This document shows, one piece after another, positions 50,481-60,136 of a DNA stretch of 64,000 nt. The stretch comes from Enterococcus moraviensis ATCC BAA-383 (lineage in GTDB: Bacteria > Bacillota > Bacilli > Lactobacillales > Enterococcaceae), in the NCBI RefSeq assembly GCF_000407445.1, contig NZ_ASWB01000003.1, positions 124,001 through 188,000 of the forward strand. The letters are read 5' to 3'. The position numbers and the translations under genes were made by a program. A model generated the notes under the pieces. That model was not told the origin of the DNA. It worked only from the letters and a program-made list of their open reading frames with translations, and searched no databases. The stretch's first letter is position 1. Every line of letters starts with the position of its first letter.

Positions 50481-52064
50481 ATGAACAAGAAATCATTTTC
50501 ACTTGGCTTATTATTTGCAATCATTTTAAGCATCTTCTTTACTCCAGTATTCAGTCAAGCAGAAACGAACGGTGAATTCCGTGTCGGGATGGAAGCAGGC
50601 TATGCTCCATTTAACTGGTCACAAAAAACAGATGCCCACAGTGCGGTGCCAATTCAAGGCAATTCCTCTTATGCTGGAGGATATGATGTACAAATCGCTA
50701 AAAAAATTGCAGATGGCTTGGATAAAAAACTCGTTATCGTGCAAACTAAATGGGACGGCTTGGCTCCTGCTCTACAATCAGGAAAAATCGATGCCATTAT
50801 CGCTGGGATGAGTCCTACCGCAGAACGTCGTAAAGAAATTGATTTTACTGATCCTTATTACGAATCACAATTAGTCGTCGTCGTTCAGAAAAAAGGGAAT
50901 TTCGCAGAAGCTAAAAATTTGAAAGATTTATCTGGTGCTAAAGTAACAGCACAGTTAAATACTTTCCATTACAGTGTGATCGATCAAATTCCTGGTGTGA
51001 ACAAACAACAAGCAATGGATAATTTTTCAGCCATGAGAACAGCATTAGCTTCTGGTATGATCGATGGTTATGTTAGTGAACGTCCGGAAGGCGTAACTGC
51101 AACTGGCGTTAATAAAGACTTAGCAATGTTAGAGTTTTCAAAAGAGAATGGTTTCCAGACAAATGCCGAAGATGTGCAGATTGCGGTTGGTATGCGTAAA
51201 GCTGATCCACAAATCAGCAAAGTCAATCAAATTTTATCTGGGATTTCTTCAGAAGAACGAACAAAAATCATGGATCAAGCAGTGAAAGATCAACCTGCTG
51301 CAGAAACAAGTGATAGTGAAAAAACAGGCGTTTTAGCTGATTTTAAAACTATCTGGGATCAATATGGCGGGATGTTTTTACGTGGTGCAGGTCTAACCTT
51401 ATTTATCGCTTTAGTCGGAACAGTTGTTGGAACATCTTTAGGATTATTGATTGGTGTTGTTCGAACAATTCCTGAATCTGAAAATAAAGCAAAACGTTTC
51501 TTCCAAAAATTAGGTAATGGACTGCTTTCTATTTATATCGAAGTCTTTCGTGGTACTCCTATGATGGTTCAAGCAATGGTTATCTTCTATGGTTTAGCCT
51601 TAGCGTTTGGTATTTCTTTAGATCGAACAGTAGCGGCCTTGTTTATCGTTTCAATCAACACAGGTGCCTACATGTCTGAAATCGTCCGCGGCGGAATTTT
51701 TGCAGTGGATCAAGGACAATTTGAAGCGGCTCAAGCAATTGGAATGACACATGGTCAAACAATGCGTAAAGTCGTTGTGCCTCAAGTATTGCGTAATATC
51801 TTACCTGCTACAGGAAACGAGTTTGTTATCAATATCAAAGATACTGCTGTATTGAGTGTTATCGGCGTAGCTGACTTATTCTTCCAAGGTAACTCTGCAT
51901 CTGGCGCAAACTTCCAATTCTTCCAAACATTTACTATTGTTGGGATCATGTATTTAATCATGACTTATGCGATTACACGTGTTTTACGTATTGTTGAGAA
52001 GAAAATGGATGGACCTTCAGCTTATGTAAAATTAGAAGAAGCAGAAAATCTAAAAGAAAGCTAA
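50481..52064 (+). CDS. lysine ABC transporter, fused binding protein and permease
   Basis: 527 residues in one chain: signal peptide 1-28 (FSLGLLFAIILSIFFTPVFSQA), a periplasmic-type SBP_bac_3 amino-acid-binding domain (about 32-265, FRVGMEAGYAPFNW...DIVIAGMSP-like IDAIIAGMSPTAERRKEIDFT), then a HisM/GlnP-type permease domain (about 290-515) with the EAA loop FEAAQAIGMTHGQTMRKVVVPQ. Fused receptors of this kind are common in lactic acid bacteria (GlnP, ArtQ-like). Homology alone would name glutamine or arginine; the lysine riboswitch immediately upstream identifies lysine as the likely substrate. Operon with the ATPase 50 bases downstream. Confidence 0.9.
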   Translation: MNKKSFSLGLLFAIILSIFFTPVFSQAETNGEFRVGMEAGYAPFNWSQKTDAHSAVPIQGNSSYAGGYDVQIAKKIADGLDKKLVIVQTKWDGLAPALQSGKIDAIIAGMSPTAERRKEIDFTDPYYESQLVVVVQKKGNFAEAKNLKDLSGAKVTAQLNTFHYSVIDQIPGVNKQQAMDNFSAMRTALASGMIDGYVSERPEGVTATGVNKDLAMLEFSKENGFQTNAEDVQIAVGMRKADPQISKVNQILSGISSEERTKIMDQAVKDQPAAETSDSEKTGVLADFKTIWDQYGGMFLRGAGLTLFIALVGTVVGTSLGLLIGVVRTIPESENKAKRFFQKLGNGLLSIYIEVFRGTPMMVQAMVIFYGLALAFGISLDRTVAALFIVSINTGAYMSEIVRGGIFAVDQGQFEAAQAIGMTHGQTMRKVVVPQVLRNILPATGNEFVINIKDTAVLSVIGVADLFFQGNSASGANFQFFQTFTIVGIMYLIMTYAITRVLRIVEKKMDGPSAYVKLEEAENLKES

Positions 52065-52114
52065 GGATTTAGCTTTCCTGACTAACCTTGAAAGACAAAT
52101 AGGAGGAAATAAAG

Positions 52115-52855
52115 ATGAACCAAATTATTGAAGTCGAACATTTAAGAAAAAGCTTCGGTGAAAACGAAGTCTTAAAAGATATCAATGTGACGGTAAATAA
52201 AGGAGAAGTTGTAACAATCATCGGTTCTTCTGGCTCCGGTAAATCAACCCTTTTACGTTGCATCAACTTACTAGAAAAACCAACTGGTGGCAAAATCATC
52301 TACAACGGTGAAAACGTCTTAGAACGTGGATATAACTTACCAAAATATCGCACTCATTTAGGAATGGTATTTCAATCGTTCAACCTATTTAATAATATGA
52401 ACGTTTTAGAAAATTGTACTACTGGACAGCTCACAGTCTTGAAACGTGGAAAAGATGAAGCTCAAAAAATTGCCCTAGAGAACCTCGAAAAAGTTGGTAT
52501 GGAACGATTCGTTGATGCTAAACCAGCACAACTTTCCGGTGGTCAAAAACAGCGTGTGGCAATTGCTCGTGCCTTATCGATGAATCCCGATGTTATGCTG
52601 TTTGACGAGCCAACTTCAGCGCTTGACCCTGAAATGGTCGGCGAAGTGCTAAAAACAATGAAGGATTTAGCTCATACAGGTCTTACAATGATCATCGTAA
52701 CTCATGAAATGGAATTTGCTAAAGAAGTTTCTGATCGTGTGATTTTTATGGACAAAGGCGTGATCGCTGAAGAAGGTACATCGGACGATATCTTTGTTCA
52801 TCCAAAAGAAGAGCGTACAAAAGAATTCTTACACCGAATTTTAACTAAAGCTTAG
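52115..52855 (+). CDS. amino-acid ABC transporter ATPase (lysine importer)
   Basis: 246 residues of the GlnQ/HisP type: Walker [10 protein letters not shown] (about 36-44), Q-loop VFQSFNLF, signature [15 protein letters not shown], Walker [16 protein letters not shown], switch His in [14 protein letters not shown] lies 8 bases before the ATG. Cotranscribed with the fused receptor/permease and therefore under lysine riboswitch control; ended by the terminator at 52903-52943. Confidence 0.93.
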   Translation: MNQIIEVEHLRKSFGENEVLKDINVTVNKGEVVTIIGSSGSGKSTLLRCINLLEKPTGGKIIYNGENVLERGYNLPKYRTHLGMVFQSFNLFNNMNVLENCTTGQLTVLKRGKDEAQKIALENLEKVGMERFVDAKPAQLSGGQKQRVAIARALSMNPDVMLFDEPTSALDPEMVGEVLKTMKDLAHTGLTMIIVTHEMEFAKEVSDRVIFMDKGVIAEEGTSDDIFVHPKEERTKEFLHRILTKA

Positions 52856-52902
52856 GCAAAAATCGATATAGACAAGTTATTTAAACTCAATTGATTAGAC
52901 TT

Positions 52903-52943
52903 AAAAAACAGCACAATGCCCAAAGCGCATTGTGCTGTTTTTA
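52903..52943. terminator. terminator of the lysine importer operon
   Basis: AGCACAATG / CATTGTGCT stem (one extra inner pair possible), A-run before and T-run after. Confidence 0.87.
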
Positions 52944-52991
52944 TTCAATCGCCTTCATGTCGATTTTTTCACATTGAGTGTTAACGTCACA

Positions 52992-53558
52992 TTATTTATA
53001 TTGTCTAATTTCTGATGGTGTAAAAGTATCGATAACCATTTGGATGTCATCCAGTGACTCAGAGAAAAAAATGTTTTCTCTGTCTTTTTTTGTTAAAAAA
53101 CCATCTAAAACCATTTTATCAAAAAAATCAGCTAACAAATCGTAATATCCGTCTACATTAAAAAAGATACAAGGGTTTTGGTGCTCGCCTACTCTTCCCC
53201 ATGAAACGACTTCCGATATCTCTTCTAACGTTCCAGGACCGCCAGGCAAGGCTATATAACAATCAGCTAAATCAATCATCTTTCGTTTACGTTCATGCAT
53301 ATCGTTTACAATATGCATTTCGGTAATTTCTTGATGCGCCAGCTCACGTTCTAATAAAAATGTGGGCATAACCCCGATTGCTTTTCCCCCATTTGCTAGA
53401 ACCGTGTCTGCTAAAACACCCATCAATCCAACATTACCTCCACCATATACAAGATCATACTTGTGGGTACCCATCCATTCACCCAATTCTTTTGTTCGTT
53501 CTTGATAAATTGGTTTTGTGCCTACACTTGCGCCACAATAAACTGCTATTTTTTTCAT
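52992..53558 (-). CDS. LOG-family (TIGR00730) nucleoside 5'-monophosphate phosphoribohydrolase
   Basis: 188 residues from ATG 53558 (MKKIAVYCGAS), with AGGTGG 5 bases upstream; an ATG three codons earlier is part of that site. Rossmann-like fold with VYGGGNVGLMG and the family motif PGGPGTLEEISE (about residues 105-116) plus a conserved RKRKM-type Arg/Lys patch. Members remove the base from N6-modified or normal nucleoside monophosphates; bacterial physiological role is often unclear. Follows the histidine phosphatase gene by 27-36 bases on the same strand. Confidence 0.92.
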   Translation of the reverse strand: MKKIAVYCGASVGTKPIYQERTKELGEWMGTHKYDLVYGGGNVGLMGVLADTVLANGGKAIGVMPTFLLERELAHQEITEMHIVNDMHERKRKMIDLADCYIALPGGPGTLEEISEVVSWGRVGEHQNPCIFFNVDGYYDLLADFFDKMVLDGFLTKKDRENIFFSESLDDIQMVIDTFTPSEIRQYK

Positions 53559-53594
53559 AACATCCACCTATATTAATTCAATTTTTTTATTCTA

Positions 53595-54233
53595 TTATGC
53601 TTCCTCATTTTGTGATTGATACGATATATCGTTAAACGATTTCAGTGTATAATGCGTTGCATGATTTTCTTTCTCTAAAATCGTAATACTTGTATTAGCC
53701 AAAGGACCACCTTCACGCCATTTCGCTTTGTCTTTCCCTATTAATGAATTGATCAACGTAATCAACAACACGCCGTGAGCCACAATCAGTATTTGTCCAT
53801 CTGGGTACTCATTACTGATCATCTCTATTATTTGAGTTGCTCGAGCAACTAAGGAATCAATTGTCTCCCCATCAAATGAAGAGGGATCATATAGATCTGG
53901 ACGTTCCCTTAGATAATTTGTCTGTTCATCTTTGTGATCGATTTCAGCGCCTTCTCGTTTGCCAAATCTAATTTCTCTTAGATTATCATAATAGCGCACT
54001 GTTAGCCCATTTAAAAAATTATTTTCTTTTAGTATATAGTTGGCTGTATCCATCGCTCTTTTTTGAGTACTGACAAGAGCTGCATCAAATGACGTATCAC
54101 AGAGATAGCGTCCTGCTTGAATCGCTTGTTCAATCCCAATTGGAAGGAGTGGAGAATCAATCTCTCCTCCTTGAAATCTCAAACTTAAATTTAGTTCTGT
54201 TTTTCCATGTCTAACAAAATAAAATGTGGTCAT
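53595..54233 (-). CDS. histidine phosphatase (phosphoglycerate-mutase-like) protein
   Basis: 212 residues. Starts MTTFYFVRHGKTELN with the catalytic RHG (residues 8-10), the second Arg in STQKRAMDTA, the acid/base region REIRFGKREGAE, and the second catalytic His in LIVAHGVLL. A metabolic phosphatase (CobC/GpmB branch) rather than glycolytic mutase; substrate not determinable. Same strand as, and shortly before, the LOG gene. Confidence 0.9.
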   Translation of the reverse strand: MTTFYFVRHGKTELNLSLRFQGGEIDSPLLPIGIEQAIQAGRYLCDTSFDAALVSTQKRAMDTANYILKENNFLNGLTVRYYDNLREIRFGKREGAEIDHKDEQTNYLRERPDLYDPSSFDGETIDSLVARATQIIEMISNEYPDGQILIVAHGVLLITLINSLIGKDKAKWREGGPLANTSITILEKENHATHYTLKSFNDISYQSQNEEA

Positions 54234-54388
54234 TTGTTTTACCCTCCATTTTTTGTCTATGCCTTATACTTGATTATGATACTACAAATAAACAAACTTT
54301 GCTCTGTAAAAAAATGACTAAGATCAACATCACTTTTATTTTTTTGATTCTCTATGCTACCATAGTAAAATAGACTGGAGGGAATTAC

Positions 54389-54715
54389 ATGGATCTTCAA
54401 CAGTATCAACAATGGATCAGTGATTTTTATAAAAAAAGAGGATGGTATCAGCTTGATTCCTTTATTCGGGTAGGGTTTTTATCAGAAGAAACAGGTGAAG
54501 TTGCTCGTGCTATCCGTGCGTTAGAAATCGGACGGGATCGACCAGATGAAGAAGAAAAAGCAACAGAAATTTTAATACAAGATTTAACAGAGGAACTTGG
54601 AGATGTCCTAGATAACCTCTTTATTTTAGCAGATAAATATGATATTCGTTTTGAAGACATTTTAACCTCTCATAAGCAGAAATTAACAGAGCGTTTCAAC
54701 GATATGGAAAACTAG
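54389..54715 (+). CDS. MazG-like nucleotide pyrophosphohydrolase
   Basis: 108 residues; all-alpha NTP-PPase fold with the metal-binding acidic helix motif EETGEVARAI (about 33-42) and EELGDVLDNL (about 71-80), matching EExxE...ExxD of MazG/dUTPase-2 superfamily. Probably a house-cleaning enzyme for non-canonical nucleotides. GGAGGG upstream. Followed after 14 bases by a GNAT gene. Confidence 0.9.
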   Translation: MDLQQYQQWISDFYKKRGWYQLDSFIRVGFLSEETGEVARAIRALEIGRDRPDEEEKATEILIQDLTEELGDVLDNLFILADKYDIRFEDILTSHKQKLTERFNDMEN

Positions 54716-54729
54716 AAAGAAGGATCTTA

Positions 54730-55218
54730 ATGGAGAAAAAAATAGAGATTCGAGCAATTGAAGAAAATGATTTTCCTGCATTACTCGAGATAGAAAATAC
54801 AATTTGGACAAATGAAAATTCGCCTGTGCTTCACTACTATGACTCTGTGGACGAATATAAGGAAAAGATCGCGGGCCGAAAGATTTTTATTGCTGCAGAA
54901 AAGGATCAGGTTCATGGATTTGTTGATGTTCATCATCCCACACCCTTGCTCTCTCATAAAAAACAATGGATGATTGGTATTGGGGTTCATCCGAATAGTC
55001 AATCATTAGGGATTGGGCGACAATTACTCGATTATTTAAAAGAAGTCGCCATTCAAGAGGATATTCATAAGATTTCTTTGCGGGTTATGGGTACTAATAC
55101 TAAGGCCATTCAGTTTTATGAAAAAAATGGATTCATCCAAGAAGCATTGTTTAAAGATGAATTCTTTATTAATGGTGCATTCTGTGATGATTATCAATTT
55201 GCTTATTTTACAGACTGA
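54730..55218 (+). CDS. GNAT-family N-acetyltransferase
   Basis: 162 residues; the acetyl-CoA-binding motif A is IGIGVHPNSQSLGIGRQLLDYL (about 82-103, Q-x-x-G-I-G), followed by beta-strand LRVMGTNTKAIQFYEKNGFIQEALF typical of GNATs. The acceptor substrate is unknown; the N-terminal half resembles RimI/PhnO-like members. Likely cotranscribed with the MazG-like gene. Confidence 0.9.
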   Translation: MEKKIEIRAIEENDFPALLEIENTIWTNENSPVLHYYDSVDEYKEKIAGRKIFIAAEKDQVHGFVDVHHPTPLLSHKKQWMIGIGVHPNSQSLGIGRQLLDYLKEVAIQEDIHKISLRVMGTNTKAIQFYEKNGFIQEALFKDEFFINGAFCDDYQFAYFTD

Positions 55219-55323
55219 CCAAGATCTTTTTTGAAAATCAGCTTTTCTTTCTGAAAATTTGCTTGCCGTCCTCTTCTTATTCTGTTACTTTAGTTAAGGA
55301 TAACATGTAAGGAGTGTTGATGT

Positions 55324-56679
55324 GTGACAAAAAAATTATCGTGGCGGGATTATCTTTATGTAGGTTCCATGCTATTTGGGTTATTTTTTGGAGCAGGAAA
55401 CCTGATTTTTCCTGTCCATATGGGGCAAGAAGCGGGTGCAAATATAATCTTAGCAAATATTGGCTTTTTGATTACTGGTATCGGGTTACCCTTTCTAGGT
55501 GTAATTGCAATCGGTATCTCCAAAAGTAATGGTGTTTTTGATTTAGCCACCCGAGTGAATCGACGTTATGCTGTTGGATTTACGGTGTTATTGTATATGA
55601 CGATTGGTCCATTTTTCGCATTACCGCGATTAGCCACAACGTCTTTTGAAATTGGTTTAGCACCTTTTATCCCTAATGATCAGCAAAAACTAGTTTTAGC
55701 TATTTTTTCAGTATTATTCTTTTTTATCGCGTGGGCATTTTCTCGTAAGCCTTCGAAATTATTGGGCTATGTAGGAAAATTCTTAAATCCATTATTTCTA
55801 TTTTTACTCGCAATTTTAATTCTTTTTGCTTTTCTTAATCCTTTGGGCCCTGTAGCTTCTGCACCTGTTGTTGCTACGTATACAGAAAACCCATTTATCA
55901 AAGGTTTTACTATGGGCTATAATACCTTAGATGCGCTAGCTTCTTTAGCATTTGGTATCATCATCGTGTCAACGATTCGAGGGATGGGTGTAGAAAAACC
56001 CAATGATATCGCAAAAGATACCATAAAATCCGGGGCAGTTAGTATTATTTTAATGGGCATCATTTATACCCTTTTATCTTTTATGGGGACAATGAGTTTA
56101 GGGAAATTTCCTATTAGCGAAAATGGTGGGATTGCTTTAGCTCAAATTGCTCAGCATTATTTAGGAAATTTAGGCAGTATTTTACTTGCATTTATTGTTA
56201 TTCTTGCTTGTTTAAAAACGGCAATTGGTCTTATCACTGCTTGCTCTGAAACATTTAGTGAGCTGTTTCCAAAAAGATCTTATTCATTTTACATTGCTGG
56301 AGCAAGTATCTTGCCTTGTTTATTTGCCAATGTTGGGTTAACAAATATCATTCAATTCTCTATTCCAGTTTTGATGTTTATTTATCCCTTAGCAATGACG
56401 TTGATCCTTTTAGTGATCATCAGTCCTTTGTTCAATCATCGTAAAGAGGTTTATCGTATGACAACATACGTAACACTATTTGCGGCATTACTGGATGCGT
56501 TGAATAATATGCCTGATTTCATTAAATCTAATTCGTTCATCGCCTCTATTTTAGCTACTGCTGAGAATTATCTACCATTGTTCACAATTGGAATGGGATG
56601 GGTGATACCAGCTATAATAGGGTTTATTATCGGATTAATTTGGACTAAATTAAATACAAATACTACTTCAAATGAATAG
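55324..56679 (+). CDS. brnQ: branched-chain amino acid:cation symporter BrnQ
   Basis: 451 residues, about twelve membrane segments, LIV-coupled symporter family: N-terminal [24 protein letters not shown] is the family signature, with GLPFLGV and [14 protein letters not shown] further on. Imports Leu, Ile and Val with Na+. The start is GTG at 55324 (an upstream in-frame TGA leaves no ATG), with AAGGAG 10 bases before. Stop at 56679 is directly followed by a dispersed repeat hairpin that can terminate it. No T-box or other leader element was seen. Confidence 0.92.
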   Translation: MTKKLSWRDYLYVGSMLFGLFFGAGNLIFPVHMGQEAGANIILANIGFLITGIGLPFLGVIAIGISKSNGVFDLATRVNRRYAVGFTVLLYMTIGPFFALPRLATTSFEIGLAPFIPNDQQKLVLAIFSVLFFFIAWAFSRKPSKLLGYVGKFLNPLFLFLLAILILFAFLNPLGPVASAPVVATYTENPFIKGFTMGYNTLDALASLAFGIIIVSTIRGMGVEKPNDIAKDTIKSGAVSIILMGIIYTLLSFMGTMSLGKFPISENGGIALAQIAQHYLGNLGSILLAFIVILACLKTAIGLITACSETFSELFPKRSYSFYIAGASILPCLFANVGLTNIIQFSIPVLMFIYPLAMTLILLVIISPLFNHRKEVYRMTTYVTLFAALLDALNNMPDFIKSNSFIASILATAENYLPLFTIGMGWVIPAIIGFIIGLIWTKLNTNTTSNE

Positions 56680-56776
56680 TTTCGATGAGGTTGCTTCTGC
56701 GACCACTGTTTATTCGGATACTAAGAGCCTGGGACATAACTTTTTTAAGTTATGTCCCAGGCTCATCTTTTTTTCA
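56680..56776 (-). repeat. dispersed intergenic repeat, copy D (reverse orientation)
   Basis: On the minus strand: hairpin GAGCCTGGGACATAACTT / AAGTTATGTCCCAGGCTC, then TATCCGAATAAACAGTGG, then GCAGAAGCAACCTCATCG, the same module order as copies A and C. The hairpin with T-run also works as the brnQ terminator on the plus strand. Confidence 0.77.
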
Positions 56777-56983
56777 TTATACATACATCAAATTCTTATC
56801 TATCATCTTGCTAGTTTTTCTTCTCAAAATGAGAAATAATGTTCATTTCATTTCGTCGTTTGTTCATTCAATCGAAAAGACTATCTTTTTGTTAAAGATC
56901 TGTCACTAACTGTAGATTGGTTATCGTCTTAGCTGACAAGTCGCTATAAAGTACAGTAGAATAGGGAACAAGGAAGTGATCAC
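56777..56983. other. upstream region of the Mga-like gene
   Basis: Together with the repeat before it (56680-56776) this makes a 304-base gap. It must contain the promoter of the Mga-like gene; I see only general A/T-rich sequence with a GAAAGAC/GTCTTTC-like partial symmetry and did not assign boxes. Confidence 0.4.
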
Positions 56984-58492
56984 ATGCTATACGAAGAATT
57001 GATGATGGATTCGGGAATGCTCACAAAATTTAGACTTTTCAAACGAATCACTCAACTCAATCAACCAGATATTCCAATTACCCGAGTATCTGATAAATTA
57101 TCTTTGAATTACCAACAGACATTTATTATCGTAAATGAAATCAATAATGACTTAGCCAAAATAATGCCTAAACATCCATCGATTTTAAAAAAAGCTGGAA
57201 AAATAGACAGTACTCAATTGCTAGTAACAATTGATGAATATCGCTATTTTCTATTAAAAAAATCGGTTCCTTTCCAATTTATTCTTTATTTCATAAACCA
57301 TGATTATCCTAGTATTGATGACTTTTGTGAACGAAATTATGTTAGTCGCTCTACTGTTTCAAGAAAGATGTTACCGTTAAAAGCACACGTAAAACAATAC
57401 AATTTGCGCTTTACATATACTGAAGCAAACTTAACTGGTGATGAACGTTCTGTCAGAGTCGCTCTCTTTGACGCTCTATGGTTAGGAACAAGAGGAACTG
57501 TCTGGCCTTTTAAAGAGATTGCTATTGAAGATGCAGAAAAACTTGCTATGGCATTTTCTGAATACTTCCCATTATCTAGAACCTATTTAGGCGCAAAAGA
57601 ATTAACTTATTTTGCAGCAATCTTCCTTTGTCGTACGCGTAAAAAGTTTTTTGTTCCTTATGATTTTCGCTATGACTTTTTAATGCAAGATAACCCATAT
57701 TATGATTTTGAGCGTTTAAACAAAGAGCTTGGACCCGTACATGCTTTACCAGCTAAACATAGTAAAGGGGAAAGTAGTTTTATTTTTTTCCTAGCTCACT
57801 ATGCACCTTTTTATACATTAGAAGATGATCCTTCGCTGTATCAAACAATTCATGATTTTTCAACTCGACCTAATCTTGTATATGAGTTAGTGCAAGAATT
57901 TTTAGCCTATGCCAAAGTAAATATTTTTAAAAAAGAGCCCGAAATTTTAGACAAATCAATGATCATCGGGAATTTACTTAATATTGCTTTTACTTTTTTT
58001 GTCTTGCGCCAACCTTTTCCTAATCTTCAAAATTTAGTGGAATTACCACGTAAAAAGAAAAAAGCAGATGAACAGCTTGAAACACGGATACAATCCTTTT
58101 TCGATGAAAAATCGAAGGAAAAAGAATACAGATTTATCTACACGATCAAAAATCCGTTAGTCAAAGCATTCAAAGGTGTTTTACTTCCTGTTTATGCCAA
58201 ACCAAAACATTCTGAACATCTAACGGTCGGTGTTGCTTTTGAACATAATTTTCTTTTAGTTAGAAGAATCTATCAGTTTTTAACTGATTTAGGTTTTATC
58301 GACGCTGCACCTTATCAAGAAGCCTTAAATGACCAATATGATTTAGTTATTAGTTCCTCTTTATTACCAAGAAAAAAATACCCAGACCTTCCGCTTTATT
58401 TTTGGGATCTATCTTATGGTGAAGAAGAGCTAACTGATTTATACCGAACATTGCAACAGCTTTTTGAAAAGAAAAATATTATTCAGGAATAA
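56984..58492 (+). CDS. Mga-like stand-alone transcriptional regulator
   Basis: 502 residues. N-terminal HTH regions (about 8-60, and 95-150 with DFCERNYVSRSTVSRKMLPLKAHVKQYNLRFTY) followed by a long Mga/PRD-like region (about 180-390) and a C-terminal EIIB-like part (about 400-500). This is the plan of Mga and AtxA regulators of Firmicutes, which link virulence or surface genes to PTS status; AAGGAAG precedes the ATG. No surface gene lies next to it, so targets are unknown. Single gene with a strong terminator. Confidence 0.85.
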   Translation: MLYEELMMDSGMLTKFRLFKRITQLNQPDIPITRVSDKLSLNYQQTFIIVNEINNDLAKIMPKHPSILKKAGKIDSTQLLVTIDEYRYFLLKKSVPFQFILYFINHDYPSIDDFCERNYVSRSTVSRKMLPLKAHVKQYNLRFTYTEANLTGDERSVRVALFDALWLGTRGTVWPFKEIAIEDAEKLAMAFSEYFPLSRTYLGAKELTYFAAIFLCRTRKKFFVPYDFRYDFLMQDNPYYDFERLNKELGPVHALPAKHSKGESSFIFFLAHYAPFYTLEDDPSLYQTIHDFSTRPNLVYELVQEFLAYAKVNIFKKEPEILDKSMIIGNLLNIAFTFFVLRQPFPNLQNLVELPRKKKKADEQLETRIQSFFDEKSKEKEYRFIYTIKNPLVKAFKGVLLPVYAKPKHSEHLTVGVAFEHNFLLVRRIYQFLTDLGFIDAAPYQEALNDQYDLVISSSLLPRKKYPDLPLYFWDLSYGEEELTDLYRTLQQLFEKKNIIQE

Positions 58493-58530
58493 CTATTGCC
58501 CACACCTCGGTTTGGGGAATACTGCTATCG

Positions 58531-58570
58531 AAAAAAGTTCTTAGCTTTTCATTAGCTAAGAACTTTTTTT
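58531..58570. terminator. bidirectional terminator between the Mga-like gene and truA
   Basis: GTTCTTAGCT / AGCTAAGAAC stem with a 7-base loop; AAAAAA before and TTTTTTT after serve both convergent genes. Confidence 0.88.
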
Positions 58571-58572
58571 GA

Positions 58573-59319
58573 TTATTCATATTTTACTTCAACTAGATAT
58601 AATCCTTCTGGATGGGCTGTCGGACCTGCCAAATTACGATCTTTTGCTGCAATAATTTCAGGTATTGCGTGTTCATCCATCCGACCATTCCCGATTTTAA
58701 GTAGTGTTCCCACTAGAATGCGGATCATCTTATATAAAAAACCATCCCCACGAAACGTAAAAATCAATTCATCGCCTGCTTCATTGACAGCTAAACTCGC
58801 TTCATGAATCGTGCGAACTTTATCTTCTATCTCGGTTCCAGAAGCACAAAATGAAGTAAAATCATGCGTTCCTATTAAATCATTCAATGCTCGCTGGATT
58901 TTCTCCGTATCAACTTCATAAGGAAAATAGCTAGCATAGAATCGTTTAAAAGGGCTTCTTGGTTTCCCAATATCTACTCTAAATTGATACATCTTTTCTA
59001 CAACATGATAACGAGCATGAAACTCATCTGAAACGATTTCTACACTTTTTACGCCGATATCTTCTGGTGTTTGTGTATCTAATGCGTAGCGCATTTTCTC
59101 CAAGTCACGTGCGTGTGGATAATCAAAATGAATCACTTGCCCCACAGCGTGAACGCCTGCATCTGTACGACCAGAACCAAAAATCGTAATCGTTTTACCA
59201 TTGTTCATTTTTCTTAATGTTTTTTCAACCTCTTCTTGAACGGTTCGTCCATTCGGCTGAACTTGAAATCCATTAAACTTCGTTCCATCATACGCAATGA
59301 TTGCTTTATAGCGCGGCAT
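58573..59319 (-). CDS. truA: tRNA pseudouridine(38-40) synthase
   Basis: 248 residues. TruA with catalytic D53 in GSGRTDAGVHAVGQ, N-terminal IAYDGTKFNGFQVQPNGRTVQEE and the C-terminal FLYKMIRILVGTLLKIGNG region. Modifies uridines 38-40 in the tRNA anticodon stem. Last gene of ecfA1-ecfA2-ecfT-truA, 19 bases after ecfT, an order widely kept in Firmicutes. Confidence 0.97.
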   Translation of the reverse strand: MPRYKAIIAYDGTKFNGFQVQPNGRTVQEEVEKTLRKMNNGKTITIFGSGRTDAGVHAVGQVIHFDYPHARDLEKMRYALDTQTPEDIGVKSVEIVSDEFHARYHVVEKMYQFRVDIGKPRSPFKRFYASYFPYEVDTEKIQRALNDLIGTHDFTSFCASGTEIEDKVRTIHEASLAVNEAGDELIFTFRGDGFLYKMIRILVGTLLKIGNGRMDEHAIPEIIAAKDRNLAGPTAHPEGLYLVEVKYE

Positions 59320-59338
59320 TTCTTTTCCACCTTTACTT

Positions 59339-60136
59339 CTAACTTCTTAAAAAAACTAACGCTGCAGTTAAAGCGGCAAACGCCATCATCACTACAGTAT
59401 CGTTCATGTGCCAATGTAGAACTCGATATTTTGTCCGACCATCTCCACCTTGGTATCCTCGAGCTTCCATAGCCGTAGCTAAATCTTCTGCTCGATTAAA
59501 GCTGCTGACAAACAACGGAATCAATAATGGCACAACAGCTTTCATTTTTTGAACCAAATTTCCTTCACCAAAATCGACACCACGAGCACGTTGTGCATTC
59601 ATGATTTTTTCTGTTTCATCCATCAAAGTTGGAACAAAACGCAACGCAATCGACAACATCAGTGACACTTCATGAACAGGAAAACGAATTACTTTTAATG
59701 GACGCAACAAATATTCGATTGCATCTGATAAATCAAGAGGCGGGGTTGTCAATGTCAATAGTGTAGACATAAAAATGATCAATACAAAACGGCAGAAAAT
59801 AAACAAACCGTTGATCACACCAAATTCAGTAATCGTAAAAATCCCCCACTTAAAGTAAACTTCGCCACCTTGCGTAAACAACATCTGCAATGCAACTGTA
59901 AATAAAATTAGCCAAATCAGTGGTTTGATCCCACGAATAAAGAAACGAATATTTACCTTTGATAGAAAAATCGCAAATAATGTAAAAATAGCTAATATAG
60001 CGTATGTTTGCCAATTATTCGCTAAAAAGATGATCCCAATAAAATAAAAGCTAGCAATCAACTTTGCTCGTGGATCCATCGTGTGAATAAACGAATTTCC
60101 TGGTATATAACGTCCAAATATCAATTTGTTCATCAC
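59339..60136 (-). CDS. ecfT: ECF transporter transmembrane subunit EcfT
   Basis: 265 residues, about five to six membrane helices. Starts [20 protein letters not shown], the family signature, and carries two coupling-helix motifs with Ala-Arg-Gly: [10 protein letters not shown] (about 183-192) and [10 protein letters not shown] (about 222-231), which bind the ATPases. Shared energising module for several vitamin-binding S components (riboflavin, folate, biotin and others) encoded elsewhere. Overlaps ecfA2 by 4 bases. Confidence 0.95.
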   Translation of the reverse strand: MMNKLIFGRYIPGNSFIHTMDPRAKLIASFYFIGIIFLANNWQTYAILAIFTLFAIFLSKVNIRFFIRGIKPLIWLILFTVALQMLFTQGGEVYFKWGIFTITEFGVINGLFIFCRFVLIIFMSTLLTLTTPPLDLSDAIEYLLRPLKVIRFPVHEVSLMLSIALRFVPTLMDETEKIMNAQRARGVDFGEGNLVQKMKAVVPLLIPLFVSSFNRAEDLATAMEARGYQGGDGRTKYRVLHWHMNDTVVMMAFAALTAALVFLRS

